64,000 nucleotides of DNA, taken from Bradyrhizobium genomosp. I (2014) (GTDB lineage Bacteria > Pseudomonadota > Alphaproteobacteria > Rhizobiales > Xanthobacteraceae). This document shows positions 19,955-28,590 of this stretch, piece by piece (positions within the stretch are counted from its first letter, which is position 1; each line of letters starts with the position of its first letter). The stretch is taken from NCBI RefSeq assembly GCF_000261685.1, contig NZ_AJQE01000269.1, positions 26,130 through 90,129 on the forward strand, given 5' to 3'. A program made the translations under genes and the position numbers. The notes under the pieces are model-generated. The model searched no databases. It worked only from the letters and a program-made list of their open reading frames with translations, and had not been told where the DNA came from.

Positions 19955-20341
19955 TCCGCCGAGTGCTGCAAGATCGGTCTATATCCGCGCCGGGATAACG
20001 ACGCCGCGCCCGCCGCGAGTTCTCGCAATGGGCATGCACCTCGAGGCATGGCCGGCGCGAAAGCTGCCGCATCCGCACAGACGCGCCCAATCTAAATAAT
20101 TAAATGCGCGAAAGAACCATAATTAATATGGATTAATATTTAATATTGGATTACGATAAGTCAATTGTGCCGGACGAACGCACAAGGATCTCGGAAGAGA
20201 CGACTCCAGCATCCCGCTTAAGCCCCAGGACGCAGGAGCCGTTTCTCCGAGTGCTCCGGTGAGAAGTCTCGGATTGAGCGTGCCCGCCTTGTTGGACGGT
20301 GGGTTGAAGAAGCGAGGCTATCCCCTCGATTGTCGCTGGTC
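19955..20341. other. AT-rich non-coding segment
   Basis: No gene is seen. The block 20101-20160 has 15 G/C in 60 (25% by hand count), with repeated AATTAATAT/TTAATATT words, which is strikingly AT-rich for this genome. It is a plausible target for H-NS-type proteins or a promoter region for the small frames that follow. Confidence 0.5.
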
Positions 20342-20503
20342 ATGCAGAAGCAGATCGCAATTGCCCTTTGGTCGTTGGCCGCCGCATGCGTGCTGGCTTT
20401 TATTTTCGCGGCGCTCGTCTCGGGCCGCGAGTTCCGTAGTTCCCACAAACGTGCGAGCACGGCAACAACTCAGGTTTCAAGTTCGCTCGGCAGTGGCCTG
20501 TAA
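20342..20503 (+). CDS. Putative single-span membrane peptide (53 residues)
   Basis: A short frame encodes MQKQIAIALWSLAAACVLAF followed by more hydrophobic residues (IFAALVSG) and then a polar Ser/Thr-rich tail, so one membrane helix with a short outside or inside tail. The ribosome binding site is weak. No family is recognised. The clean basic-hydrophobic-polar layout supports a real product, but length alone does not. Confidence 0.35.
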   Translation: MQKQIAIALWSLAAACVLAFIFAALVSGREFRSSHKRASTATTQVSSSLGSGL

Positions 20504-20517
20504 CCGAGAGGTGCAGC

Positions 20518-20763
20518 ATGGAGAAAGATCGCGATCATGCCGGGCAGGCTGCCGCGCGAAGATGGACGGTTGCTTGGTCGGCAGCTCCGAGCCTTCCACA
20601 CAGCATCGTCGAGTACCATAGCGGCCGGTTGAACAAGCCGGCCTTGAGCACATCCCGAGGTGTCGACCCACGTTTCGAGCCGCCCGTTCGCATGCTCGCG
20701 AACGACAATGACGGTCCTGAGCCACTAGAGCCTTTCCCGGACGGCTGGTGGGCCTCATCGTGA
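20518..20763 (+). CDS. Small hypothetical protein
   Basis: This 81-residue frame starts at ATG 20518 with a good GAGAGG site six bases upstream, 14 bases after the preceding small membrane peptide frame. It has no hydrophobic segment. The C-terminal part DNDGPEPLEPFPDGWWASS is acidic and Pro/Trp-rich. No similarity is recognised. It might be cotranscribed with the previous frame. Confidence 0.35.
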   Translation: MEKDRDHAGQAAARRWTVAWSAAPSLPHSIVEYHSGRLNKPALSTSRGVDPRFEPPVRMLANDNDGPEPLEPFPDGWWASS

Positions 20764-20938
20764 GAACTTTCCTTTCGAAAGGTTGTCTCCGCCCCCACCA
20801 ATTCCCTTCCGTTGGATGCGGCGCGTACCGGCTGTCAAGACGGCGCGGACCTGCCGGCGCGCAGGCCTTCGCTCGGGTGTCAGGGCTGCGATCGCCGTCC
20901 GAGATGCGCGGGGCCGCCGCGGCATCGATCAGAACCAT

Positions 20939-21151
20939 TCACTTGACAATTGCAACGTAGCTAACGTGAAGGGTAATTGGGAATTTCGAGCCATCCAATC
21001 TGACACGGAGACTCTTGGGGTGATAACCGGCACCAATCAGCGTTCCGGTTTTGCCGCACAACCGTGGCCCGGCTGAAGGCTTCACCTCGATGCGAGAACC
21101 GATCGTAAATTCGCCCTCGATCGTACCCTCGATTGTAAGCGGCTTTTGCAT
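20939..21151 (-). CDS. Small SH3-like (KOW-style) protein
   Basis: This 70-residue frame starts at ATG 21151 (MQKPLTIEGTIEGEFTIGSR). The segment IEVKPSAGPRLCGKTGTLIG followed by LRVRLDGSKFPITLHVSYV has the pattern of small beta-barrel proteins common in bradyrhizobial accessory DNA: a Gly-Thr-rich turn, then a strand with L-D-G and a final L-H-x-x-Y. The function is unknown. The frame extends upstream in low-quality sequence. Confidence 0.45.
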   Translation of the reverse strand: MQKPLTIEGTIEGEFTIGSRIEVKPSAGPRLCGKTGTLIGAGYHPKSLRVRLDGSKFPITLHVSYVAIVK

Positions 21152-21440
21152 CGCTTTCGTTTGCACCACATCGGAGCTCGTTCGGGTCCGCACCGCGGCC
21201 GAGAAAAGGGGCGCGGTATGGACATTGTCGTGACCGGTACAATTGCGAATACATCTCCCAATCGGAGTTTTGAGATCCGGGGCACCGGGCCGGAAAGACT
21301 TCGAATCGGAATCCCCCGATCGGCGATCGGATGCCAGTTCATCTCTAGGAACTTCCAGCATAATAAATCGGATGGAAATTTAAATCTATATAATCCTAAA
21401 GCCCGGTCCAGCCGCAGGCGCGGGGCGAACGCAACGACCT

Positions 21441-21599
21441 TCAGTTGTTCGGCCTGGCTCTCCAGCCGTACTCCTGATGCTGGATCGTCGTAACCATATC
21501 GACGTCGTTGCCGGCCGACAGGCGCCAGGCCGCCACCCCGAAGCACAAGGTCAGGGTCAGGGTGAGGGCAAGCAGAAGCATGGAAAGGAAATGGCTCAC
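21441..21599 (-). CDS. Possible small membrane peptide
   Basis: A GTG-started frame of 52 residues holds one strong hydrophobic helix (LSMLLLALTLTLTLCFGVAA) followed by a polar tail ending GWRARPNN. No ribosome binding site is evident and the same frame continues upstream. This is a weak call based only on the helix. Confidence 0.25.
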   Translation of the reverse strand: MSHFLSMLLLALTLTLTLCFGVAAWRLSAGNDVDMVTTIQHQEYGWRARPNN

Positions 21600-22166
21600 G
21601 CGTGTGTACCCGCAAGATCCGAAACCACCAGCGAGAGCGAGCACAGAGACGCGATTCGGAAAATGCAGACGGTCTGACCCATCGACCGTTTTCCCCATCC
21701 GGAAACTGGCCAAGGCCGCTCACGATACTGACCGTGATCGGGGCGGGCGCAACGACTGTCCGCCGAGCGGGCAGGTTGGACGACGACCCGCTATCTGTGA
21801 AGGTATTTGGGAGGCTGGGGATGGGAGCAGAGGCGCGCCCCGCGGAGTCCGCTGGGATCTGCGGACGGTAAAAACAAACCAGGCAAAGTCGACGAGCGCT
21901 CGCCCGATGCAGAGATGCTGTCGCTGCCCCAATTGCGGGCCGCTAGACCTGTTGCCGGGTAGGTGGAACTGAGGTTGGCGTGAGTGCCTTGAAGTCCAGC
22001 CTTTGGGACGGCGCCGGCCTGATGCTCGGCGGGCGAGGCACTAGGCCTCGAGCGCCATCATCGAGCCCTGCTGATCGCGAAGTGTGAAATAGGCCATTTC
22101 CACAATCGCGGAACGGGAATATCATGGGGACTTAATTCATGTTGTTAATTATATTGTGAGGGGCCA
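21600..22166. other. Non-coding gap
   Basis: No supportable gene is seen in these 567 bases. The last 40 bases (22130-22160) are AT-rich and contain ATGTTGTTAATT (22139-22150), which recurs exactly at 24808-24819 upstream of another small coiled-coil gene. It may be a promoter element. Confidence 0.35.
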
Positions 22167-22376
22167 ATGGATGCTTATAGTGCGCGTCTCCAGCGGGTGT
22201 CTTTGGAAGGCCAAAAGCTGAAAGATATAATGCTGGAGATCCAGCGGCTACGCAGGCTTATCAACCTGGCAGAGGCTGAAGTAAGAGGCAGACGACAGAA
22301 CGGCCGCCCCGCAAGAAGGAACAACCTCAGGCTCGTCATAGACACCAGCGTCTCAACAAGCGTCAATTCTCACTGA
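22167..22376 (+). CDS. Small coiled-coil protein
   Basis: The product is 69 residues (MDAYSARLQRVSLEGQKLKD) with a strong GAGGGG site three to four bases before ATG. Residues 5-40 form a likely coiled coil with regular Leu/Ile spacing (LKDIMLEIQRLRRLINLAEAE in outline). A basic stretch (RGRRQNGRPARRNN) and a short strand follow. The basic tail could bind nucleic acid or membrane. No family is recognised. Confidence 0.5.
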   Translation: MDAYSARLQRVSLEGQKLKDIMLEIQRLRRLINLAEAEVRGRRQNGRPARRNNLRLVIDTSVSTSVNSH

Positions 22377-22398
22377 CCTCTTTTCGAGGGGGATTCCG

Positions 22399-22479
22399 AT
22401 GAGACTAGCTCTGCCTTATACCGGCCTTGCTGTTTGTCTCGCTGTCGCGGTCTGGCTTACCTTGGTTCACATTCTATAG
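22399..22479 (+). CDS. 26-residue membrane peptide with strong RBS
   Basis: A tiny frame encodes MRLALPYTGLAVCLAVAVWL plus six further hydrophobic residues ending HIL, followed by TAG. It is preceded by GAGGGGGATTCCG, an excellent ribosome binding site at correct spacing, and starts 22 bases after the stop of the coiled-coil gene. The whole product is one membrane helix, comparable in size to KdpF/CydX-type peptides. Translation is unproven. Confidence 0.4.
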   Translation: MRLALPYTGLAVCLAVAVWLTLVHIL

Positions 22480-22771
22480 GGCGATCAAAACAGGTGCTCC
22501 GCCAAAAGCCTCTGCGGCGACGAGCCGACAGGCTTGGCCGAGGGGCCGTGACGAGCAACGATGGCGGGGTGCACGACCATTCGTGGTTCTGCATCAGTGC
22601 GTTTCGGCTGTCGCCTCCGGGCTTGCAGCGCTCGAGAATCTGCGGAGCCGGGTGTCAGGGGTCGAGGAGAGCAAAGCGGCAAGATGCCGGCGGAGCCCGA
22701 TCCTCCATGAGACGCCTCGTTGGCTATCCATCCGGCAAAGTGCGATCAACGAACCGCTACGCAACGAAGCG

Positions 22772-22996
22772 CTACGCAGTGATGGGCGCGCTCGATCCGG
22801 CGGTATTCAGATTGTCTTCGATTGGCGGCAGCGAGGAGTCAGCCGTGCATCGTTCGACATGCCGACGAAGGGTGTCATTGGCCAAGTGCTCCCAGAACTC
22901 AGCCTCGGCGAGAAGCCTCCAGCTTCGATCAGGATAGTGCGCAGAAGTCTGTCGGCACAACAGCGCCATCGCGCGCAAGCGGCGTACGGTCTCCAT
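22772..22996 (-). CDS. Small helical protein of bradyrhizobial type
   Basis: This 74-residue frame has a strong GGAGGAG site before ATG 22996. The core VRRLRAMALLCRQTSAHYPD-RSWRLLAEAEFWEHLA matches, from memory, a frequent group of short bradyrhizobial proteins with the pattern R-L-R-x-M-A-x-L-C-R-Q-x-A and W-x-L-L-A-x-A-E-x-W-E-H. Their function is unknown. The frames on the opposite strand here are shadows of this gene. Confidence 0.6.
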   Translation of the reverse strand: METVRRLRAMALLCRQTSAHYPDRSWRLLAEAEFWEHLANDTLRRHVERCTADSSLPPIEDNLNTAGSSAPITA

Positions 22997-23068
22997 CCAC
23001 TCCTCCCATTTATTCTCTCAAGCTTATTTTCCGATTTGCTTGGGAGTAATTATTATTATGTCGAATAA

Positions 23069-23224
23069 TCAATTTTTGAGCGGCCCGCTTCGGCGGGCAG
23101 GCAGCTTGCGTTTTGTTTTCAGATCGTCCATCGCATGCGCGACTGCCCGGCTCCGTTGCAGCGACGCCTTGATAAACGAGATGCGCAGGACCAGAAGGAC
23201 AAGTCCAGTCCAGGTGGAACACAT
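23069..23224 (-). CDS. Possible small membrane protein
   Basis: This 51-residue frame starting MCSTWTGLVLLVLRISFIK has one hydrophobic helix followed by a basic tail (DDLKTKRKLPARRSG). No ribosome binding site is clear and the frame stays open upstream, so the start is uncertain. The sequence after the stop is AT-rich. Confidence 0.3.
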   Translation of the reverse strand: MCSTWTGLVLLVLRISFIKASLQRSRAVAHAMDDLKTKRKLPARRSGPLKN

Positions 23225-23573
23225 GATCGGCAGCGGTGTGTCGCCGGCGGTCGTGTGGCTCGGTAGAGCAATGGCATCCGGAACGCCGCGCTAGGATTGG
23301 ATCCGCGTGCGGTAATTCGTCCCGGACCGGGGCCTTCGCGTCCGCGACGCCGAGCCCGATCTCCGTCTTTTCCTGGAGCTTCGCGCTTCCGCCCTTCGTA
23401 CTCTCTCTCGAAGCCGTTCCAACTGAGCAAGCAGGCTAACGAGTGCGACTGCTGTGTGACGCAGAACAGCCAAGCGGCTGCAAACCCCACTACTCACTAC
23501 GGTACCCCAAACGTCCTTGCTGGATCCGCAACGGGAACCTTGACTTGTGATCACGTGCGAGCGTGACATCTAA

Positions 23574-23700
23574 GAGCGCGATGCGACCAGGATGAATCGT
23601 CATCGCGCTTTTGGTTGTTGTTCAAGCATGATCTCCGCGCAAAACGCGCTCCGTGTTTGTCGCGAGGGAAAACCGCTGCGCACTTGACCCTGATCATGCT
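23574..23700. repeat. Dispersed Bradyrhizobium-type intergenic repeat
   Basis: The segment begins with a hairpin GCGCGATG...CATCGCGC followed by four T residues (23577-23612). It ends with an inverted pair AGCATGATC (23625-23633) and GATCATGCT (23692-23700) around an AAAACCGCT-containing centre. This order (ATCGCGCTTT, AGCATGATCT, AAAACCGCT, GATCATGCT) is the layout of a repeat I know to be abundant in Bradyrhizobium and relatives. It lies in a 758-base stretch (23225-23982) without credible genes. Confidence 0.65.
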
Positions 23701-23982
23701 TTGACTCGGTAGAATTAGCCGAGGGATCGTCAGACCGTCAGTTCGCTTTACGACAATACGTGGAGATATTTTCGAACGTCTCTTCGAAGACCTTCTTCAA
23801 GACAACCATTTGACGAATGCATGCGGCATGACACGGGTGAGGACTGATAGCTCCATCATCAGGGATCTCGCGAGGCTGGGCTCACATCGAGCCGGTGCCT
23901 GTCGGCAGCAACGCCGCTCCAGCTGAATTCAGCAAGCGTGGTGCCAGAATAAGACGGTCCGCCCCAACCCGCGCGCTATCAC

Positions 23983-24165
23983 TCAGTTCGGCCGGACGAC
24001 CGATTCCTCCACCCAGGCCTCGCGAGCGAACCAGTGGTGATTGGCACGACAGTCCGGGCAATGAGTATTGCCATAAAACACAACGCTCCGCAGGAAAGTC
24101 TCACGGTCGGACATGATACCGGTGGGAATCACGCGACCAGTCTGCGGGCATTTGACCATGACCAT
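23983..24165 (-). CDS. Small Cys-containing protein of unknown function
   Basis: The product is about 60 residues: MVMVKCPQTGRVIPTGIMSD, then a helical part, then THCPDCRANHHWFAREAWVE. Two Cys groups (K-C-P and C-P-D-C) and His residues suggest a small zinc-ribbon-like fold. Proteins with M-V-K-C-P-x-T-G-x-x-I-x-T-G and H-C-P-x-C-x-x-x-H-x-W-F are common in Bradyrhizobium (family memory). A GGGAGG site lies about ten bases before ATG 24165, and an upstream in-frame ATG at 24195 is the alternative. Confidence 0.65.
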   Translation of the reverse strand: MVMVKCPQTGRVIPTGIMSDRETFLRSVVFYGNTHCPDCRANHHWFAREAWVEESVVRPN

Positions 24166-24870
24166 ACCCAAATGAACCTCCCTTGAAAATTTCATTCGTT
24201 GTTGAAGCGAAGAGAACCGGCCGGCTGGAGTGCGTCGTCGTCAGTGCGGGTTACTTGGGGGGCATCGCGCACTGAGGGTCGATTGGTCGAGCAAAGGGCG
24301 GCGTGCTCGCGACGGCGCTTCTCCAACCGGTCGGATCGCTGCCTGAGCGATTCTCTGGATGCTGCCGGACTTCGGCTCGGCAGCGTGAGTATCGATTATG
24401 CGACCGCGCTCGGGAGCTCCTTGGGTGCCATTGAAAGCGGGCCGATCCGAACAGGTGCAGAATTGTGCCTCGCGACGAAAACGATCGTGCTGCCCATGAT
24501 GGGCCAATCGGCTAACTCGATCACTGGCTTCGCTCCCCGTTCATCACTAGGTGAATGTTCGTTGTCGAAGGTAATGTGCAAATTGAATCTGGCGCTGTCA
24601 GTCTGGTTTGCGACTCTCGGGCGGTTTTATTTCTTCTCGGTCATTCATCCGGGGCAGTGCAATAAGACGAGCCGGGCCGCAGCAAGGCCTCGTTCGGTGA
24701 CCCCGTCCCCGCCATCGCTTCGATGCGTTGTGCCTTCTTGGTATCCGAATGGCCGCATTCGGTTCGAACGCGAAACGGGTTTTTATTATATGGCGAGGAT
24801 ATAAAATATGTTGTTAATTGCCGGTGATGACGTAAGCTAATTCTTTAGAATTTTTCGGTCGGAGGAGACG
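24166..24870. other. Gap without supportable gene
   Basis: A 201-codon plus-strand frame (24199-24804) exists, but it lacks a convincing ribosome binding site, domain or hydrophobicity pattern, so it is not called. The end (24781-24870) is AT-rich and carries ATGTTGTTAATT at 24808-24819, probably the promoter side of the next small gene. Confidence 0.35.
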
Positions 24871-25113
24871 ATGTGGGAATCAATTCATAAGCACAACTCC
24901 GCCTCGGTTGCACAGCAGTTGGCCCAAATGCGCGCGGAATTAGCGAGCATACTGGAAAAGGAACGCGTTCTGAGGGAGCGGAGTGCTGATCGAGAAATTT
25001 ACCGGTATTTACTGGAAGCTCGCCGGCTGGTCGCGCGGCCGAGCTTTCTGGGAGAACAGGTTCTGAAGATCTCTCCGACTGTAGCAGGCGAGGGCAGTCA
25101 ACTGGCGGCGTAA
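24871..25113 (+). CDS. Small coiled-coil protein
   Basis: This 80-residue frame starts MWESIHKHNSASVAQQLAQM, with a strong GGAGGAG site before ATG. Residues 14-45 form a likely coiled coil (QLAQMRAELASILEKERVLR). The rest is helical and basic. It resembles in layout, though not clearly in sequence, the small coiled-coil gene at 22167, and both share an upstream ATGTTGTTAATT word. Function unknown. Confidence 0.5.
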   Translation: MWESIHKHNSASVAQQLAQMRAELASILEKERVLRERSADREIYRYLLEARRLVARPSFLGEQVLKISPTVAGEGSQLAA

Positions 25114-25546
25114 CAGGGATCTCATTGCCATTCTGAACGGAGGCTGCCGGGGCATCTGCGCCCGCTGATGCGGATTTGCATCGCTACGGTACGGTGGTCT
25201 CGACGGCGTTCCGGTGCGGTTGGTCCCATTCCGGATGCGCGGAGCCATTTCTTCTTTTGCAGGCCGGATCGTCTTTCTGAACGGGGCCCGCGCCGTTTGG
25301 GCGGGGGGCGTGTACGTCCCGACGCCCACCGAGCGTGCCCGCTCATCCATGACCAGTTTCCGGATTATGGCCATTGGCTCGGCGACTTCGATCTTCGGCA
25401 TCTTGTCGAGTTGCGCGACCTGGGGAATTCCATCGGGGCCTGGATTGGAAGGAGCTTGCCCCCCATGTCTGGGGTGGCACCAGCGACGGTCACAGGAGCG
25501 TTGGGCCGGCATTTCAGGCAACCGGCGTCTCTGCAGTTGCGCAGAG
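25114..25546. other. Gap between coiled-coil gene and H-NS-like gene
   Basis: Several overlapping frames on both strands cross this 433-base stretch but none has a good start, domain or clear codon bias. A minus-strand segment reading MPKIEVAEPMAIIRKLVMDE is the only slightly protein-like part. It remains unassigned. Confidence 0.3.
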
Positions 25547-25945
25547 CTAGGAATGCCCTCGACCGCCAGCATTCCGCTCGGACGATTCGTCGTTCTCACG
25601 AATCCTGAACTCGTCGAGCGTGTGCCCTGATTGGAGCGCAGCAACCAACCAGCGAGGCTGTTTACCACGTCCCGACCAAGTCTCCGTCGGCTGGAGTGGA
25701 TTGAAGTATTTGGGCACGACCTTCGGGTATTTGCGACGCGGCGGGTGGCCCGTTCCGGTCTCGGCGGCGCCGCTTTCAGCTTCGGCGAACTGCTCCGGCT
25801 GGTTGAGTTGCGCAAGGCGCTTTTCGAGTTCCCGCTTCTCGGCCGTGATCTTCTCGGCAAGTATCTTCGTCAACTCCTCGTGGAGGAGCCAAAGTTCTTC
25901 AAAATCCATGGCTTCGAGATCTTGCCGATGCAGCATTCTCGTCAC
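25547..25945 (-). CDS. H-NS histone family protein
   Basis: This is a nucleoid-associated H-NS-like protein, 132 residues. The N-terminal oligomerisation part reads LEAMDFEELWLLHEELTKIL, with a charged coiled coil (EKRELEKRLAQL). A flexible linker follows, then the C-terminal DNA-binding core YPKVVPKYFNP...ETWSGRGKQPRWL, whose W-S-G-R-G-x-x-P loop inserts in AT-rich minor grooves in the family. It is probably a silencer of AT-rich genes. A paralogue lies at 26650 on the other strand. AT-rich DNA upstream (26041-26100) could support autoregulation. Confidence 0.9.
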   Translation of the reverse strand: MTRMLHRQDLEAMDFEELWLLHEELTKILAEKITAEKRELEKRLAQLNQPEQFAEAESGAAETGTGHPPRRKYPKVVPKYFNPLQPTETWSGRGKQPRWLVAALQSGHTLDEFRIRENDESSERNAGGRGHS

Positions 25946-26040
25946 CGTTTGCCTGACGCCCGACTCATCGTCCCGACCTTTCGAGTGTCCCTTGTTCGAG
26001 TGGCGAATGAAACGACGGACCGAAGTCAGCGCTTCAATTG

Positions 26041-26100
26041 ACGTGGTAATAAATAAACAGTATACTATTTAATAATTATTGCGAGGATTATTTATTAATT
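26041..26100. promoter_or_regulatory. AT-rich promoter patch of the H-NS-like genes
   Basis: The block has 12 G/C in 60 bases (20% by hand count) with TTTAATAATTATT and TTATTTATTAATT runs. It lies upstream of the minus-strand H-NS-like gene and of the small plus-strand frame at 26137. It is a likely promoter and a likely H-NS-type binding site. Confidence 0.5.
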
Positions 26101-26136
26101 AGCCAAACGAAAATGATTGCAGGTAGATAGATCAAA

Positions 26137-26379
26137 ATGGATGTTGTCGATTATCCTCTCAGGCGTCTCGCGAGTTCGGTCAGCCGGTTTGTCGTTCCGT
26201 CTGCTGCATTGGCCGACGTTCGGGCTTTGAAGGAACAAATTGAGCTTCGACGGCGTGCACTCTGCGACATCGAAGCCATTCGCTTTCAGTTGCTGCGAAC
26301 GGAAGGGCGCATCACAATAAGCTTCCCCAGGAGAGGGAAAGGCCGCCGGGTACGCTCGTTGAGAGTGCGGCATCGGTAG
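26137..26379 (+). CDS. Small helical protein (weak call)
   Basis: This 80-residue frame (MDVVDYPLRRLASSVSRFVV) has a helical centre (VRALKEQIELRRRALCDIEA) and a very basic C-terminus (RRGKGRRVRSLRVRHR). No clear ribosome binding site is seen. Composition suggests a nucleic-acid-binding tail if real. It lies between two H-NS-like genes. Confidence 0.35.
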   Translation: MDVVDYPLRRLASSVSRFVVPSAALADVRALKEQIELRRRALCDIEAIRFQLLRTEGRITISFPRRGKGRRVRSLRVRHR

Positions 26380-26649
26380 ATTGAACTCACGGCCGCGCAA
26401 TTCATCTCTTCATTTTTAGAATTATCGCTTGTGTGCGGACGGGTCTGCACGTCTGGCGACGCCATCTCACTCTCCTGCAGTTAAATGTCGCGGGATAATC
26501 TATTTTTTCGTCTTGATCGGCGCCGGTTACTTAGTTAAGTGGAACACGATTTCGGGTCGGTTCCATACATTTTTTCCGGGAAAACTGACGCTCGGACTTG
26601 ATAAATCAGCCGAGGAAGTATGATATGGGCGCAATCATAGGATGCTAAC
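26380..26649. other. Gap with a possible small membrane frame
   Basis: A 64-codon plus-strand frame (26429-26623) contains one hydrophobic helix (GIIYFFVLIGAGYLV) but has no credible start near it. Otherwise there is nothing beyond the presumptive promoter of the H-NS-like gene at 26650. Confidence 0.3.
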
Positions 26650-27021
26650 ATGACGACTAGGAAGCTTGAACTAGAAGCAATGTCCCTTGACGATCTTTGG
26701 TCGCTTCACGAGGAAATCAGCGCAATTTTATCAGCCCGGATTAAGGCTGAAAAGCAGGAACTGGAGAAACGGTTGGCGGTGCTCGGGGGCGGTACGGGCG
26801 CTTTGGCCAATTCTTCGACGGGACCGGAGATGTCGCGCACCGGAAAGCCCAGACGCAATTATCCGCGAGTGCTTCCGAAATACCGGAATCCTCAGACGTC
26901 CGAAACCTGGTCGGGTCGGGGAAAGCGGCCACGATGGCTGGTCGCGGCCATAAAGTCTGGCCACAAGATCGAGGAATTCCGATTGGGCGAAGCAAATTCG
27001 AGGGTTCGGCAGCGGGCGTGA
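26650..27021 (+). CDS. H-NS histone family protein (second copy)
   Basis: This is a 123-residue nucleoid-associated protein with the same layout as its neighbour: LEAMSLDDLWSLHEEISAIL, coiled coil EKQELEKRLAVL, linker, then YPRVLPKYRNP...ETWSGRGKRPRWLVAA and IKSGHKIEEF. It is closely related to the 25547 gene and to the truncated copies at 19.6-19.95 kb, so the family has expanded locally. It faces the end of the first exopolysaccharide gene, 70 bases away. A role in repressing the AT-rich promoters of that cluster is inferred. Confidence 0.92.
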   Translation: MTTRKLELEAMSLDDLWSLHEEISAILSARIKAEKQELEKRLAVLGGGTGALANSSTGPEMSRTGKPRRNYPRVLPKYRNPQTSETWSGRGKRPRWLVAAIKSGHKIEEFRLGEANSRVRQRA

Positions 27022-27091
27022 TTTGATCCGATTGCGCCGTTCGGTTCACGTGGCTGAGAAGCGACTACCGGGCCGCCAGGAGTAATGCAAC

Positions 27092-28558
27092 TCAACAGGC
27101 ATTGCGGCCCCGCAAAACCTCAAGGGGAGTCCGGAGCAGGATCTCGAGATCAAGCCGAAGACTCCAATTGTCGATGTACCAGAGATCGTACTCCACACGT
27201 CTCTCAACCGTGGTCGCCGTCGGCGTTGGTCCTCGGCAGCCATGGATTTGAGCCCATCCTGTCAATCCCGGTTTCACTCGGCGTCGGAAGGCGTACTTTC
27301 GGACGAGCTTGTCGAACTGTCCGTCATGGATCACGGCATGGGGGCGTGGACCTACCAGCGACATGCTCCCGTCGAGGACATTCAGCAATTGCGGCAACTC
27401 GTCGAAGCTCGTTCGCCGCAACCATCTGCCGACCCTGGTGATGCGCGGGTCGAGAGGTGTAGCCTGAACGACGACAGGCCCATTCTCGAGCACATGCATT
27501 GTTCGAAACTTGCGGATGGAGAATATTCGGCCGTTGAAGCCACATCGCTGTTGCTTGAAAAGAATCGGGCCGGGGGAATCCAACCTGATTGCGACGGCAG
27601 CGATCGCGAGAAATGGTGCGCAGACCGTCAAGGCAAGTCCTGCACCGATGATGTCGAGCGTTCGCTTGCTTGCGCGCTCGATTGCGGTGAGGGAGCCGGG
27701 CTGGATCTCCACGCAAGCGGCACTTCCCAAGCTCCGTGTCGGATGTCGAAGCAGTTCGGAAGCAGCGCCAACCGGGATGAACACGATCGGGAATGGTAGT
27801 ACCCTCAGGTCGGAGATGAAGGCACGAAGGTCGGCCCATCGTTCCGGCTTGGCCTCCAGCACGATTTTGTCCACTTCGGAATTACGAATGTGCTCAATGA
27901 CGCGGGAGCTGATCCGTTTTCTGGAACCAGGGTCCGAGCCGACCGCAGGCAAGCCAAAGCGGCCCTTAACGCAATAGCCGAGCACCGAAAGAGTCTCCGA
28001 CAGACCAGCATGAGTCGAAGACGGCTGATCGGTGAGCAGGACGAGATTCGTCCGAGCGAACCTTCTGCCACTGAAGCATTTTATCAGCAGTGTTCTGGTG
28101 ACGCACCGTTGCGCAATCAAGGATGCCAGGCCGAGCGCGGCAAACAGGAGGCCGGAACCTCGGAAGAAGTGTGAATTGTCATTGAGCATTTCCACAGCGG
28201 CGGCCAGGACGTGCAACAGGATCCACGTGAGGCAAATGGCGCGAACTTGGCTTCGGAGTACGAGGAGTTCGGTTGGCCGATACAGTCCCCTGCCTTTGAG
28301 AATGTAGACAAAGGATACCGATGCTGCCGCTGCGTAGGCGAATGCCTGGGCTAGGCCGCCTGGTGTCGGGCTGGCGGCTGACAGAAGCGCCGACAGGAAG
28401 CCGGCGAACAGAATGGTCGCGATATCGGCGCAGATCGCTACGATTTCGATCGAGTCGTACCGGACTGGCCATTTGCCTTCGTCGGCAATGGATGAGGGTG
28501 GGTTGACGAGAGTCAGATCGCTCTCATGGTCGCCGATATGCCGATTGATGAAATTCAT
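27092..28558 (-). CDS. Undecaprenyl-phosphate sugar-phosphate transferase (WcaJ/ExoY type)
   Basis: This is a 488-residue initiating enzyme of polysaccharide assembly. It moves a sugar-1-phosphate (often glucose or galactose) to undecaprenyl phosphate at the inner membrane. The N-terminal half has four to five hydrophobic helices and a nucleotide-binding-like CoA domain. The C-terminal catalytic domain starts at the helix [20 protein letters not shown] and shows [43 protein letters not shown] and [16 protein letters not shown]. This is the family's catalytic core, including the Arg and Asp residues of the active site. The first sugar is not inferable. An AT-rich promoter patch lies upstream. 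Confidence 0.93.
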   Translation of the reverse strand: MNFINRHIGDHESDLTLVNPPSSIADEGKWPVRYDSIEIVAICADIATILFAGFLSALLSAASPTPGGLAQAFAYAAAASVSFVYILKGRGLYRPTELLVLRSQVRAICLTWILLHVLAAAVEMLNDNSHFFRGSGLLFAALGLASLIAQRCVTRTLLIKCFSGRRFARTNLVLLTDQPSSTHAGLSETLSVLGYCVKGRFGLPAVGSDPGSRKRISSRVIEHIRNSEVDKIVLEAKPERWADLRAFISDLRVLPFPIVFIPVGAASELLRHPTRSLGSAACVEIQPGSLTAIERASKRTLDIIGAGLALTVCAPFLAIAAVAIRLDSPGPILFKQQRCGFNGRIFSIRKFRTMHVLENGPVVVQATPLDPRITRVGRWLRRTSFDELPQLLNVLDGSMSLVGPRPHAVIHDGQFDKLVRKYAFRRRVKPGLTGWAQIHGCRGPTPTATTVERRVEYDLWYIDNWSLRLDLEILLRTPLEVLRGRNAC

Positions 28559-28590
28559 AGCTGATCTACAGAGAGCGCAGTCGGTCTGAA

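Noticed and set aside
24199..24804. A 201-codon plus-strand frame in the sparse region
   Set aside because: There is no ribosome binding site, no domain, no consistent codon bias, and Ser/Arg-rich composition. It is left as unassigned sequence.
25009..25860. A 283-codon minus-strand frame beside the H-NS-like gene
   Set aside because: Its upstream half is an out-of-frame reading of the H-NS-like gene and the rest has no recognisable protein pattern.
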